Assembly (NCBI RefSeq): GCF_014831675.1
Contig: NZ_VJXY01000025.1
Location: 1 to 64,000, forward strand
DNA length: 64,000 bases
DNA from: Komarekiella delphini-convector SJRDD-AB1
Lineage (GTDB): Bacteria > Cyanobacteriota > Cyanobacteriia > Cyanobacteriales > Nostocaceae
Direction of reading: 5' to 3'
Shown here: piece after piece, positions 35,850-44,239 of the stretch
How positions within the stretch are numbered: position 1 is the first letter of the stretch
How the letters are laid out: every line of letters begins with the position of its first letter
Program-made: the position numbers and the translations under genes
The notes under the pieces: model-generated
Databases searched by the model: none
What the model saw: only the letters and a program-made list of their open reading frames with translations
What the model was told of the DNA's origin: nothing

Positions 35850-37541
35850 TTAGCGCAATCCAACATTACCGCACCGATAAAGCTGATAGGGAACACCTAT
35901 GCGGTAGTGCTGCGCGGGGTCTATGGTGCAACTAGTTTGTCCAAAAAGTTCTAGACGCTGCGGATAGTCCCGTTTTCTGATTCCAGGCCCAACAACCCAT
36001 AAATTTAGCTTAGATGTTGCTGGTATAGGTAGTTGGGAAAGGTTTTTCCAAACAGCAGATAAATCAGGGTTTTTTTGTAAAAACGCAAAACTATCAGGGC
36101 TAATATCTGAATTCAAGACTTTGGATTTATCCCTTGGATTTTGACTCCTGAGTTGTTCTAATGCTGTAGCAAAACTTAATCCCAACGCCACATCCTGATA
36201 ATTGCTATATCCCACTACTAGAATGATTGGTACAGAAGGTTCCAGGTTCATATTTTGGGCAACTTGCTCAGGCTGGAAGGGCTTTTGAAAAACTAAATTA
36301 GAAACAACAAAAGCACAACTAATTAAACCAACAAGTAAAAATATAAAGACAGAATTACGGTTATTTTTAATTCCAAAACTAGCTGCTATGAGGGCGCAAA
36401 AGCTGGGATAATAGACAAAATTATAACGTGGAACAATAGTGATATCTTTACCTAAAAAATAAACAATAATAAAAAACTGTAATAAGACGAAAATAGTAAA
36501 ACTTAAAAGCGTTAATGTTGTTAAATAAGTTGTATTTTGTAACCATAACAGTTTTAAACCTTTGACAACTTGAAAACCTACCCAGATAGCAAATATCACC
36601 ATTAAAAAGCCATAAATAACTGTAATTGGCAAAGGCTGATTTTCTACAGGTAGAGCGATCACCATTAACACCCAGCTAATAAGAGTTTGATACAAAGGTG
36701 CAATGTGAGTGGGAGAAGGCAACCAGCTGGTTTCAGAACGGCGAACATGGCTTAATATCACTAGCAACCAGGGAATGAAGCTAATTACAATACCAATAGT
36801 GGAAAAAATTAAGGCTAACCAAACTTGGTGTTTGTTAATTATTTTTGCTTTACCCCAGTATATCAACACAAATAGTGTTGCAATTTCAGCGATGAAAGCT
36901 AGAGCAAAAAAGTAGTGAACGTAAAGACCAATGCTATTAATAATTGCCCATAACAGCCAAACCCAATATCTAATGCGCCGCTCAAATATATCTCGCTGAA
37001 TTTGGACTAACCCTAATAACGCTAAAGTTATGAGCAGCATAGGCATAGTATAATGCCGTGCTTCTTGAGAAAGGTAAACAGCAAATGGAGAAACAGCCAT
37101 GATCGCTGCTGCTATGATTGCAGACGTTTTGGAAAAGGCAATACGATTGACACCATAAATTGCCCCGATCGCACCCACACCAAATAAAGCTGGTAGCGAT
37201 CGCAATTTTTCTACCCACTCTGCTCCCAAAGGAGTCATCCACCCTAACCATCTATACATACTGCAAAAAAATAGCGGCGGATGCGTAGACTGGGTAGTAA
37301 CGTTTTCGGCAATTTGAGAACAACTCACCCCAGGCTCGAAGGTAAAAATCTCCTGCACGCGCTCCAGGGGAAACACAACATCCAAAGGTAAATCATTGTA
37401 ATTTTTACCCAAGCTGAAAATAGCAGTGATCACCTCATCCATCCATAAAGGTTTTAAACCTAAATGCCAAAAACGCAAGAGCGTACCAATTACAATCACC
37501 CCAGCCAAACCCAGATAATGTAGATAAAGTCTGCGTGTCAT
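35850..37541 (-). CDS. GT39-type membrane glycosyltransferase (ArnT/PMT-like)
   Basis: The 563-residue protein has about 11 membrane helices and the GT-C catalytic acidic pair in WMDEVITAIFSLG near residues 34-46 of the first periplasmic loop. QSTHPPLFF resembles the conserved HPP motif after the second loop. Such enzymes move a sugar from a polyprenyl-phosphate donor to lipid or protein on the outer face. The stop is one base from the convergent Fe-S protein gene. Confidence 0.82.
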   Translation of the reverse strand: MTRRLYLHYLGLAGVIVIGTLLRFWHLGLKPLWMDEVITAIFSLGKNYNDLPLDVVFPLERVQEIFTFEPGVSCSQIAENVTTQSTHPPLFFCSMYRWLGWMTPLGAEWVEKLRSLPALFGVGAIGAIYGVNRIAFSKTSAIIAAAIMAVSPFAVYLSQEARHYTMPMLLITLALLGLVQIQRDIFERRIRYWVWLLWAIINSIGLYVHYFFALAFIAEIATLFVLIYWGKAKIINKHQVWLALIFSTIGIVISFIPWLLVILSHVRRSETSWLPSPTHIAPLYQTLISWVLMVIALPVENQPLPITVIYGFLMVIFAIWVGFQVVKGLKLLWLQNTTYLTTLTLLSFTIFVLLQFFIIVYFLGKDITIVPRYNFVYYPSFCALIAASFGIKNNRNSVFIFLLVGLISCAFVVSNLVFQKPFQPEQVAQNMNLEPSVPIILVVGYSNYQDVALGLSFATALEQLRSQNPRDKSKVLNSDISPDSFAFLQKNPDLSAVWKNLSQLPIPATSKLNLWVVGPGIRKRDYPQRLELFGQTSCTIDPAQHYRIGVPYQLYRCGNVGLR

Positions 37542-37567
37542 TATTTAACTATTAGCAATCTATAAAA

Positions 37568-37611
37568 ACAGTGAACAGTTATCAGTGAACAATGACAATT
37601 GATAACTGATT
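37568..37611. repeat. CAGTGAA/ATCAGTG heptamer repeats
   Basis: Short array of ACAGTGA-type units and their inverse (TGATAACTGAT) in the spacer upstream of the helicase gene. It matches other heptamer arrays of the window. Confidence 0.55.
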
Positions 37612-38587
37612 TCTGCGGTTTGTAAATTACATTCAAAATCTAAAACTTTATATGTCAGACGCTAATTTTACCGCTACTGTGGCTCAAGAATCTCTCCAGT
37701 CACAATTATCTCAGTCATCGCCTGTTACTTTACTGCGAGAGAAAACTTTAGCAATCCGTAACAGTCTGCGCCCTGGACAGCAGCAAATGGCTGACTGGCA
37801 ATCTGGGCCATTGGCTGTTTCCGCCGTTCCTGGTGCTGGTAAATCCACAGGTATGGCGGCGGCGGCGGCGATCGCGATCGCACGTCAGTATGAGCGTTCT
37901 GTTGTGCGCTCAGCCTCCCGTCGTCAGTTAGTGGTTGTAACTTTTACTCGCTCCGCTGCTGCCAATATTAAAGCCAAGATCCGCGAATATTTGCGACAAT
38001 TATCTTTACCTCAGACTGGCTTTTTTGTCTATACCTTGCATGGTTTAGCATTAAATATTGCCAGCCGTCATTCTGACTTGTCAGGTTTACAGCTAGAAAA
38101 TGTCACATTAATCACCCCAAGCCAAAGCCATCGCTTCATCCGTACTGCTGTAGAACAGTGGATTGCTAATAATCCAGGACGTTATTCTCGATTACTGGAA
38201 GGTCATCAATTTGACGGTGAAGAAACAGAAAGATTGCGTCGCCAGTCGGTGCTAAGGACAGAAGTATTGCCAGAATTGGCGATTACGGTAATTCATGAAG
38301 CAAAAAGTTCTGGTATATCGCCAGAAAAGTTACGAAAATGGAGTCAACAAACCACAGATGAATATGCAATTTTGCGAGTCGCATCTGGTTTGTACGAGCA
38401 ATATCAAAATTTAATGCGATCGCGTGACTTCATCGACTACGACGATATGATTTTAGCCGCATTGCGCGTTCTCGAAAACGACAGCGCCCGTCGCATTGAG
38501 CAAAACCAAGTTTTCGCCGTCTTTGAGGACGAAGCCCAAGATTCTAGCCCTCTTCAGACGCAGCTGTTGGAAATATTGGCGAGTGAC

Positions 38588-38642
38588 TCTCTGGGAGCAG
38601 GGGAGCAGAGGAGCAGGGGGAGAATAATAACTCAGGACTCAA
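38588..38642. repeat. GGGAGCAG repeat insert causing the helicase frameshift
   Basis: Copies of GGGAGCAG/AGGAGCAG between helicase motifs II and III, ending with ATAATAACTCAGGACTC. It is the same repeat class as in the spacer at 43453-43521. The reading frame before and after differ by one. Confidence 0.7.
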
Positions 38643-38847
38643 TTTGGTGCGTGTTGGTGATCCTAACCAAGCGATTAACTCTACATTTACCCCAGCTGAT
38701 CCGATTTATTTCCGGCAATTTTGCGAAGAGTGCGATCGCGCCGAACGATTGGCAACAATGGATCAAGCCGGTCGCAGTACTAGAATTATCATCGAAGCTG
38801 CTAACTTTGCTTTGAAATGGGTGAATAGCTTTTATGGAGTCAAGGGC

Positions 38848-38877
38848 CAACAGTCAACAGTCAACAGTCAACACTCA
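38848..38877. repeat. In-frame AACAGTC heptamer insert in the helicase gene
   Basis: Four copies of CAACAGT in tandem within the second part of the helicase frame encode QQSTVNSQHS without stopping the frame. The identical heptamer array occurs in the spacer at 61761-61793. Confidence 0.7.
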
Positions 38878-40126
38878 CCCCATACCGCCATAACCCCGCT
38901 CCCTTTCCGTCCTCAAACAATTCATCCTGTTAACCTTGGCGACCCCCAACCTAATGCCAACCCAGCACCAGTAGGAAGAGGACTAGAACTGTATACTCCT
39001 CGTGATATTCATCACACAAGTGAATTGCTGTCCCAGAGGGTAATTGAATTATTTGCTCAAGACCCAACACAAGTCAGCGCAGCAGTTTTAGTACGAGAAA
39101 ATCGTCAGGGAAGATGGCTGGCAGAGGCTTTAACACCTGTGTGTAAGGAGCATAAAATTACACTTTATGATGTGGGAGAACGCGATCGCCGCTCTCATGT
39201 CCCGCAAGAAATTTTGGCATTACTGCAATTTTGCGATCGCCCTCACTCCCCTGATTATCTCAAAGCCGCTTTAGAAGCCTTGGTGCAGCGCCAGTTAATT
39301 CCCACTCAAGACCTCAACGCCCTTGCTAGTCTCCCAGAAGAGTTTTTGTATCCTGGCCCCCTGGCTCCACCCCAGCCAGAAGCAGTACAAAAAGCCTCGC
39401 ATTTATGTCGCAGTTTACTCCGCGCTCGCTTAGAACTGCCTCTGTACCAGCTAATTTCCTTCCTCGCCTTAACATTAAACTACGATCAAGCAGAATTGGC
39501 GACTGCTGACAAACTTGCAGAAAGGGTAAATCAGCAAATAGCTGGCAATAGTTCGATGAGTGCAATGCTATCAGCCTTAAGTGAAATCGTCAGTTCCGAG
39601 CGGTTTGAACCTGTGGAAACTGATGATTCGGAAGCACGTTATACACGTACTGGTCAACTAACAATTATTACCATGCACAAAGCTAAAGGGTTGGACTGGG
39701 ACTACGTGTTTCTTCCCTTTCTGCACGAAAACTTGATTCCTGGTAGGTTTTGGGTTCCGCCTCAAAGCCAGTTTTTAGGTGACTTTACTTTATCAGAAGT
39801 GGCTCGCGCCCAAATTCGCGCCGCTCTCCACGGAGAATCTAATATACCGGATATCACACAAGCGTGGGAACAAGCAAAACACTTAAAAACTGCTGAAGAA
39901 TATCGTTTACTCTACGTTGCAATGACACGAGCAAAGCGCCTGTTATGGATGTCAGCGGCACAGAAAGCGCCCTTTACGTGGAGTAAACCAGAGAATTTAC
40001 AAGATCAAGCACCTTGTCCAGTATTTGGAGCTTTAAAACGCCAGTTTCCTCAATGTATAGGTTAATCTTTGCAGGTCGGTGCGATCGCATTGTCAGCCGA
40101 TACCATCAGATTGCATTAGCGTTTAG

Positions 40127-40148
40127 AGACGTTGCAAATGCAACGTCT
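40127..40148. repeat. GAGACGTTGCA palindromic element, variant copy
   Basis: GAGACGTTGCA-AA-TGCAACGTC, a shorter and altered member of the family seen at 12056, 41767, 44112 and 46276. It lies 61 bp after the helicase stop. Confidence 0.6.
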
Positions 40149-40199
40149 AAGAGGTTGTTTGAAAAGTGGTTGGCTGTATCTTTGCACTTGTTGCTCCCC

Positions 40200-40450
40200 C
40201 CTAACCCACGCCAGTCGCTCATGGGGAGCCACCCCAAGGCGGAGGTTGCCGACGCTCGTTCGCGCAGCGTGTCGCAGACAAGACTCGCTCTCAGCGTTGG
40301 CGAAGCCTCAAAGTAGAGAAGCCATGCCGTTGGCGATCGCGCAGCGTGTCGCAGACAAGCCTCTCGAAGAGAAGGCTTTACGCTGCGCTATCCGTTGTGG
40401 GGAGTGGCGTGGAAATCCCCTTGGCGCAGCCTCAAAGTAGAGAAGACCGC
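40200..40450. repeat. Left flanking repeat, inverted relative to 41515-41625
   Basis: The 23-bp stretch at 40213-40235 starting AGTCGCTCATGGGG and the stretch near 40395-40447 (GTTGTGGGGAGTGGCG ... GTAGAGAAGACCGCGCT) both reappear in reverse complement on the other side of the secreted-protein gene. The left copy is interrupted by about 160 bp of other repeat phrases. Confidence 0.65.
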
Positions 40451-40503
40451 GCTGGCTCCCCTTGAGAAGGGGAGCCACTGTGTTGGGGAGACAGCGCCGT
40501 GGG

Positions 40504-40561
40504 CGGGTTTCCCGACTTGAGGCGACTGTCGTCGGGTTTCCCGACTTGAGGCGACTGTCGT
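40504..40561. repeat. 29-bp perfect tandem duplication
   Basis: Two exact head-to-tail copies of a 29-bp unit starting CGGGTTTCCCGACTTGAGG (40504-40532 and 40533-40561). Each unit contains the small palindrome CGGGTTTCCCG. Confidence 0.8.
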
Positions 40562-40720
40562 GGATTTAGGGGATCTCAAAATATTTGATACATCACTAAG
40601 AACTTTTCAAACATCCTCTAAAAGCAAAGTTATTAGCGTGCAAATGATCTTATGCCAAGCGTATTACTGTACAACTAGCCAATAGCAGCAGGGAACCATG
40701 CTAAAGTCAGCGCCATCTTT

Positions 40721-40752
40721 AACAGTTAACAGTTATCAGTTAACAGTTAACA
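40721..40752. repeat. AACAGTT heptamers directly before a start codon
   Basis: Four AACAGTT/ATCAGTT units end two bases before ATG 40753, occupying the place of a ribosome-binding site. Confidence 0.65.
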
Positions 40753-41487
40753 ATGAAATCCATCATTAAGTTATTTCCGTTAATCAACGACGCTCTCAAG
40801 TATCCTAAAAGAGTTGTATTTACTCTCGCTTTGACCAGTCTGCTATCTTTGGGACTTGTATCCACGGGCAATAATTCCGCTGAGGCTGCTCCTGGTGCAG
40901 AACAGATACAATTATTGTCCCAAGGCTCCCAAAATCGCTCAAACAGGCTACCTAGAGCCGTCGCTAGAGCCGTGTTGCGCGATGCTTCCAAGCGTTCTGG
41001 AGAAGCAATTGCAAATTTAAAAATCACTCAATTCAAATCACAAACTTTTGGGAATCCTTGTATTTTCAACTTTGGCGAAATGTGTACCAGAGAATATAAC
41101 CCGATCAAAGGCTGGCAAGTAATTGTACGAGTTCAGCAGCAATCTTGGACTTATCATGTGAATCAATCTGGCTCGCAAATCGTTTTAGATCCGAAAGTCA
41201 GTGTATCGGGTGCTACTCAATTACCAAAAGCGATCGCAGATACAATTTTGGGTGATACCTCAAAGCGTTCTGGGGTAGAAATCGCTGATTTAAAGATCAC
41301 TCAAGCTACACCAAAAACCTTTGGGAATCCCTGCGAATTCAATTTTGGCGAAATCTGTACTAGAGAGTTCAACCCAGTTGAGGGGTGGGAAGTGATTGTC
41401 CAAGTTAAAGAGCAATCTTGGACTTACCATGTGAATAAATCTGGCTCACAAATCGTTTTAGATCCAAAAGTCAGTGCTATTAAATAA
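40753..41487 (+). CDS. Secreted protein with two tandem copies of a ~86-residue domain
   Basis: I do not recognise a named family. The 244-residue protein has a signal peptide (hydrophobic residues about 21-38, cleavage near AEAAPG at 43-48). Two domains follow at about 65-150 and 157-242, which are mostly identical: LPRAVARAVLRDASKRSG against LPKAIADTILGDTSKRSG, then TFGNPC-6 residues-C, GW(Q/E)VIV(R/Q)V, and QSWTYHVN(Q/K)SGSQIVLDP. The pair of cysteines in each domain (first pair 103 and 111) can form a disulfide. It is probably periplasmic or cell-surface. Inverted repeats flank the gene. Confidence 0.75.
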   Translation: MKSIIKLFPLINDALKYPKRVVFTLALTSLLSLGLVSTGNNSAEAAPGAEQIQLLSQGSQNRSNRLPRAVARAVLRDASKRSGEAIANLKITQFKSQTFGNPCIFNFGEMCTREYNPIKGWQVIVRVQQQSWTYHVNQSGSQIVLDPKVSVSGATQLPKAIADTILGDTSKRSGVEIADLKITQATPKTFGNPCEFNFGEICTREFNPVEGWEVIVQVKEQSWTYHVNKSGSQIVLDPKVSAIK

Positions 41488-41514
41488 GTAAATATAAATA
41501 AATTAAAGTTTGTA

Positions 41515-41625
41515 GTGAGTTAGCGCGGTCTTCTCTACGAGACGCTACGCGAAGGGGGTTTCCCCGCCACTCCCCACAACGGAGGGAACCTCCGCAAGGG
41601 GGTGGCTCCCCATGAGCGACTAACG
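41515..41625. repeat. Right flanking repeat, inverted relative to 40200-40450
   Basis: Contains GCGCGGTCTTCTCTAC, CGCCACTCCCCACAACGG and a 23-bp stretch at 41599-41621 ending CCATGAGCGACT, each the reverse complement of a stretch in the left spacer. It starts 28 bp after the stop of the secreted-protein gene. Confidence 0.65.
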
Positions 41626-41766
41626 AACCCAAAGGGTAAGGACTTTAGTCCTAAATAATCCTTATTTTGAGCGATGAATCTCACTTACGAACTAGGGTTT
41701 TATTTTATGTTTAATTATACCTACCTACTTACAATTCAGTTAAGGATTGTCTGTACAGATTTTATT

Positions 41767-41793
41767 TAGAGACGTTGCATTGCAACGTCTCTA
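41767..41793. repeat. TAGAGACGTTGCA palindromic element
   Basis: TAGAGACGTTGCA and its exact inverse around a single-base centre. A partial extra arm (GCAATGCAACGTGTC) follows. It forms the 3' end of the Uma2 fragment frame. Confidence 0.8.
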
Positions 41794-41947
41794 CAGGCAA
41801 TGCAACGTGTCTTTTGACAAGATATCGTGCTATGTTTTTATACGCTCTAGTTGCTTCCACCTGTACAATTTCCCCATCCACGAGTTTATAGATACCACAC
41901 CCGTCTGGGTACTGTTCGAGAAACTCCTCAAAAGTCAGCTTTTTCAT
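41790..41947 (-). pseudogene. Truncated Uma2-family gene, N-terminal fragment
   Basis: On the - strand from ATG 41947 the frame reads MKKLTFEEFLEQYPDG, then IYKLVDGEIVQVEATRAYKNI, which is the start of a Uma2 (DUF820) protein. About 45 codons on, the frame runs into the palindromic element at 41767-41793 and the rest of the gene is missing; an intact member is about 190 residues. I infer that repeat insertion or a deletion at the repeat removed the 3' part. Confidence 0.6.
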
Positions 41948-42039
41948 TACGGCTTTCATAAAACCTCTGACCTTAGTGATTCACTAAATTTAATTGTCTT
42001 AATATATAATGATAGATTGTGTCGAATTAAAGCCAGCCC

Positions 42040-42237
42040 ATGCCTAAATTAAAGACCCGTAAAGCAGCGGCGAAGCGATTCCGTGCCACCGGCACCGGTA
42101 AAATCGTACGTCGTAAAGCCTTTAAAAACCACCTCCTAGAACATAAAACTTCCAACAAAAAGCGTAGCCTGTCCAAGACAGCACTTGTACATGAACGCGA
42201 TGAAGATAATGTGCGCTTGATGCTCCCATATTTGTAA
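42040..42237 (+). CDS. rpmI: 50S ribosomal protein L35
   Basis: The 65-residue basic protein begins [25 protein letters not shown] and has the L35 pattern [18 protein letters not shown]. It is part of the large ribosomal subunit. It is followed after 21 bp by rplT, the usual pair. No infC lies upstream, as is common in cyanobacteria. Confidence 0.97.
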   Translation: MPKLKTRKAAAKRFRATGTGKIVRRKAFKNHLLEHKTSNKKRSLSKTALVHERDEDNVRLMLPYL

Positions 42238-42258
42238 GTCCTTCAGGAATATTAAGTT

Positions 42259-42615
42259 ATGACACGGGTAAAACGCGGTAACGTAGCTCGTAAACGCCGC
42301 AATAAAATTCTCAAACTAGCTAAAGGTTTTCGCGGTTCCCATTCAACTCTGTTTAGAACCGCTAATCAACAAGTGATGAAGGCACTACGGAGTGCCTACC
42401 GCGATCGCAAAAACAAAAAGCGCGATTTCCGTCGCCTCTGGATCACTCGCATCAACGCTGCTGCTAGGCTACACGGTTTGAGCTACAGCCAGTTGATCGG
42501 CAACCTGAAAAAAGCCGATATCCAACTAAATCGCAAGATGTTGGCACAATTGGCAGTTCTCGATCCAGCAAGCTTCGGCAAAGTTGCTGAATTGGCAAGT
42601 CAAGCTAAAGGATAA
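42259..42615 (+). CDS. rplT: 50S ribosomal protein L20
   Basis: The 118-residue protein begins [26 protein letters not shown] and has the L20 signature [22 protein letters not shown]20 binds 23S rRNA early in large-subunit assembly and in many bacteria represses its own operon by binding the leader. It is cotranscribed with rpmI. Confidence 0.97.
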   Translation: MTRVKRGNVARKRRNKILKLAKGFRGSHSTLFRTANQQVMKALRSAYRDRKNKKRDFRRLWITRINAAARLHGLSYSQLIGNLKKADIQLNRKMLAQLAVLDPASFGKVAELASQAKG

Positions 42616-42627
42616 AGGTGGTAACGG

Positions 42628-43440
42628 ATGAATAACCGATGTAACAGATGGCTAACAATTAATCGGTTACATCTGGTATTATCCGCTACCGTTGTTTGTA
42701 TTCTCTGTTCCATCTTAACGACGGGATTCATCGCATCTGCTGCCCCAATACCAGAAATTAAGCATCGGGGCCATTTAATTATTGCCGTTAAAGATAACTT
42801 GCGTCCCTTGGGGTTTAGAGATGCTAGCGGCAATTTGCAAGGCTTAGAAATTGATCTGGCGAAGCGTTTAGCAGGTGACTTACTAGGCAAACCAGATGCC
42901 GTCAAGTTCAAACCAGTAGCAAATCGCGATCGCCTAGCTATAGTCTTAGATCAGAAAGTTGATTTTGCGATCGCCAGAGTAACAGCAACCGAATCACGCT
43001 CACGCCTAGTTAATTTCAGCGTTCCCTACTACTTTGATGGCGCAGTGTTGGTTACAAAAGATGCCTCTGTGCAGCAATTAAGCGATTTAGCAAAACGGAG
43101 GATTGCCGTACTTAACAACTCCAGTACCATCGCCCAAGTGCGGTACTATGTGCCAAATGCCGAGTTAGTGGGAGTAAATTCTTACGAAGAAGCAACAGAG
43201 CAAATAGAAAGCAATACCGCTACAGCTTTTGCCGCAGACGCTAGCGTTCTGAGTGGTTGGGTACAACAATATCCTCAATATCGGTTACTGCCAACTAAAT
43301 TATCTACTGAACCTTTGTCCGTAGTAATGCCCAAGGGATTGCAGTACGATGAACTAAGACGAGAGGTGAATGAAGCGATCGCTCGTTACTTAGCAGAAGG
43401 CTGGCTTAAAGAACGCGCTAAATACTGGGGTTTACCGTAA
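42628..43440 (+). CDS. Family 3 extracellular solute-binding protein (amino-acid type)
   Basis: The 270-residue periplasmic binding protein has a signal segment (residues about 13-38) and the SBP_bac_3 pattern IKHRGHLIIAVKDNLRPLGFRDASGNLQGLEIDLAKRLA, with SRLVNFSVPYYFDGAVLV and a C-terminal AIARYLAEGWLKERAKYWG. It would bind a polar amino acid or similar for an ABC importer, but no permease or ATPase gene is adjacent. The ATG is 12 bp after the rplT stop. Confidence 0.85.
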   Translation: MNNRCNRWLTINRLHLVLSATVVCILCSILTTGFIASAAPIPEIKHRGHLIIAVKDNLRPLGFRDASGNLQGLEIDLAKRLAGDLLGKPDAVKFKPVANRDRLAIVLDQKVDFAIARVTATESRSRLVNFSVPYYFDGAVLVTKDASVQQLSDLAKRRIAVLNNSSTIAQVRYYVPNAELVGVNSYEEATEQIESNTATAFAADASVLSGWVQQYPQYRLLPTKLSTEPLSVVMPKGLQYDELRREVNEAIARYLAEGWLKERAKYWGLP

Positions 43441-43452
43441 TTTAGTGCTGAG

Positions 43453-43521
43453 TGGGAGCAGGGGGAGCGGGGGGAGCAGGAAAGAGTAATAACTCCTGTC
43501 TCCTGTCTCCTGTCTCCTGAC
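43453..43521. repeat. GGGAGCAG and CTCCTGT repeats
   Basis: GGGAGC-type units are followed by four tandem CTCCTGT heptamers, with the two arms partly complementary. The same class lies at 51875-51909 and 59031-59096 and inside the helicase gene. Confidence 0.7.
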
Positions 43522-43581
43522 CCTTGACAAAAACCTGATAATAGATACAGAAGTAACTTTTAATAATTGTATTTGCAGATA

Positions 43582-44106
43582 ATGGATAACAATCTAGCCG
43601 TTGTTTATCTCGCGATTTTGGTGGGCCTACTAGCATTTACACTTGTAGGTGTTTCTCGCCAGATTTTGAAAACTCGCAAGCTTGAAAGCTCTCTGTCACG
43701 ATTGCGAAAGAAGTTAGAGAAAGAAAAAGGTACGGCTCAAGAATATTATGAGTTAGCCAGTATTTATTCAGAAAAGAAATTGTTCTCACAAGCGATCGCG
43801 CTATTTCAAAAAGCTCTTAAAGCCGCCCAAGAAGAGGGTGAAGAAAATATTGCCCCCATCTACAATGGTCTAGGCTATGCTTACTTTACCCAAGAGCAAT
43901 ACGACTTAGCGATTCGTCAGTACAAAGAAGCGCTCAAAAAGAAACCCGACTATGTAACAGGTTTGAATAATCTTGGTCATGCTTACGAACGAAAAAAATT
44001 AACTGCTCAAGCATTACAAACTTACGAAGAAGCCCTAAAATATTCTCCCAACAACTCTACTGCTAAACGCCGTGCTGAATCTTTACGCCGTCTAGTTTCC
44101 GCGTAA
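43582..44106 (+). CDS. TPR protein with one membrane anchor, Ycf37-like
   Basis: The 174-residue protein has one N-terminal membrane helix (NLAVVYLAILVGLLAFTLVGV), a charged coiled coil, and about three TPR units (EYYELASIYSEKKLFSQAIALFQKAL, IYNGLGYAYFTQEQYDLAIRQYKEAL, GLNNLGHAYERKKLTAQALQTYEEAL). Length and layout match Ycf37, which helps photosystem I assembly at the thylakoid. A TTG 15 bases earlier is in frame; ATG 43582 is preferred. Confidence 0.72.
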   Translation: MDNNLAVVYLAILVGLLAFTLVGVSRQILKTRKLESSLSRLRKKLEKEKGTAQEYYELASIYSEKKLFSQAIALFQKALKAAQEEGEENIAPIYNGLGYAYFTQEQYDLAIRQYKEALKKKPDYVTGLNNLGHAYERKKLTAQALQTYEEALKYSPNNSTAKRRAESLRRLVSA

Positions 44107-44111
44107 ATGTA

Positions 44112-44140
44112 GTAGAGACGTTGCATTGCAACATCTCTAC
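44112..44140. repeat. GTAGAGACGTTGCAT palindromic element
   Basis: A 29-bp hairpin with one arm mismatch (CATCTCTAC for CGTCTCTAC), 6 bp after the stop of the TPR gene. Confidence 0.75.
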
Positions 44141-44239
44141 TGTTAGCAAATTAATTTGGCATTAATCTCTTAATTTATCGGTTTTTGGGCTATTGCTCAG
44201 AAATAGATAACTATACGTTTGTTGGAAAAATGTAAAGGG

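Larger units (their letters stand above)
37652..40065 (+). pseudogene. UvrD/PcrA-type ATP-dependent helicase, frameshifted
   Basis: Two overlapping frames (37652-38815 and 38644-40065) together encode one superfamily I helicase of about 800 residues. The first has motif I AVPGAGKSTG, motif Ia VVTFTRSAAANI and motif II FEDEAQDSS. The second resumes at motif III VGDPNQAI and has the later motifs VLVRENRQ, TMHKAKGLDWDYVFLP and LLYVAMTRAKRLLW. The frame changes within a GGGAGCAGGGGAGCAG-type repeat at 38590-38640. All motifs are intact, so the break is recent, tolerated by frameshifting, or a sequence error. A second, in-frame repeat insert lies at 38848-38877. Confidence 0.8.
40066..40752. other. 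Repeat cluster between the helicase and the secreted duplicated protein
   Basis: Almost the whole 690-bp spacer is repeats: the palindromic TAGACGTTGCA element (40127-40148), a mosaic of Nostoc phrases such as CGCGCAGCGTGTCGCAGACA (found twice, about 40261 and 40340), a 29-bp tandem duplication (40504-40561), and AACAGTT heptamers before the next start. Short open frames here are made of repeat sequence only. Confidence 0.7.
41488..42039. other. Repeat-bearing spacer before rpmI
   Basis: The spacer holds the right flanking repeat (41515-41625), a palindromic element (41767-41793) and a Uma2 fragment on the - strand. The last 80 bp before rpmI must carry the leader of the ribosomal protein operon; GGACTTTAGTCC at 41639-41650 is a small palindrome. 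Confidence 0.5.

Noticed and set aside
40014-40440. Two overlapping open frames of about 100 codons
   Set aside because: They overlap the helicase end and consist of Nostoc repeat phrases; no start context and no similarity to proteins.
41747-42052. + strand frame reaching into rpmI
   Set aside because: It crosses a palindromic repeat and overlaps the rpmI start; no protein features.
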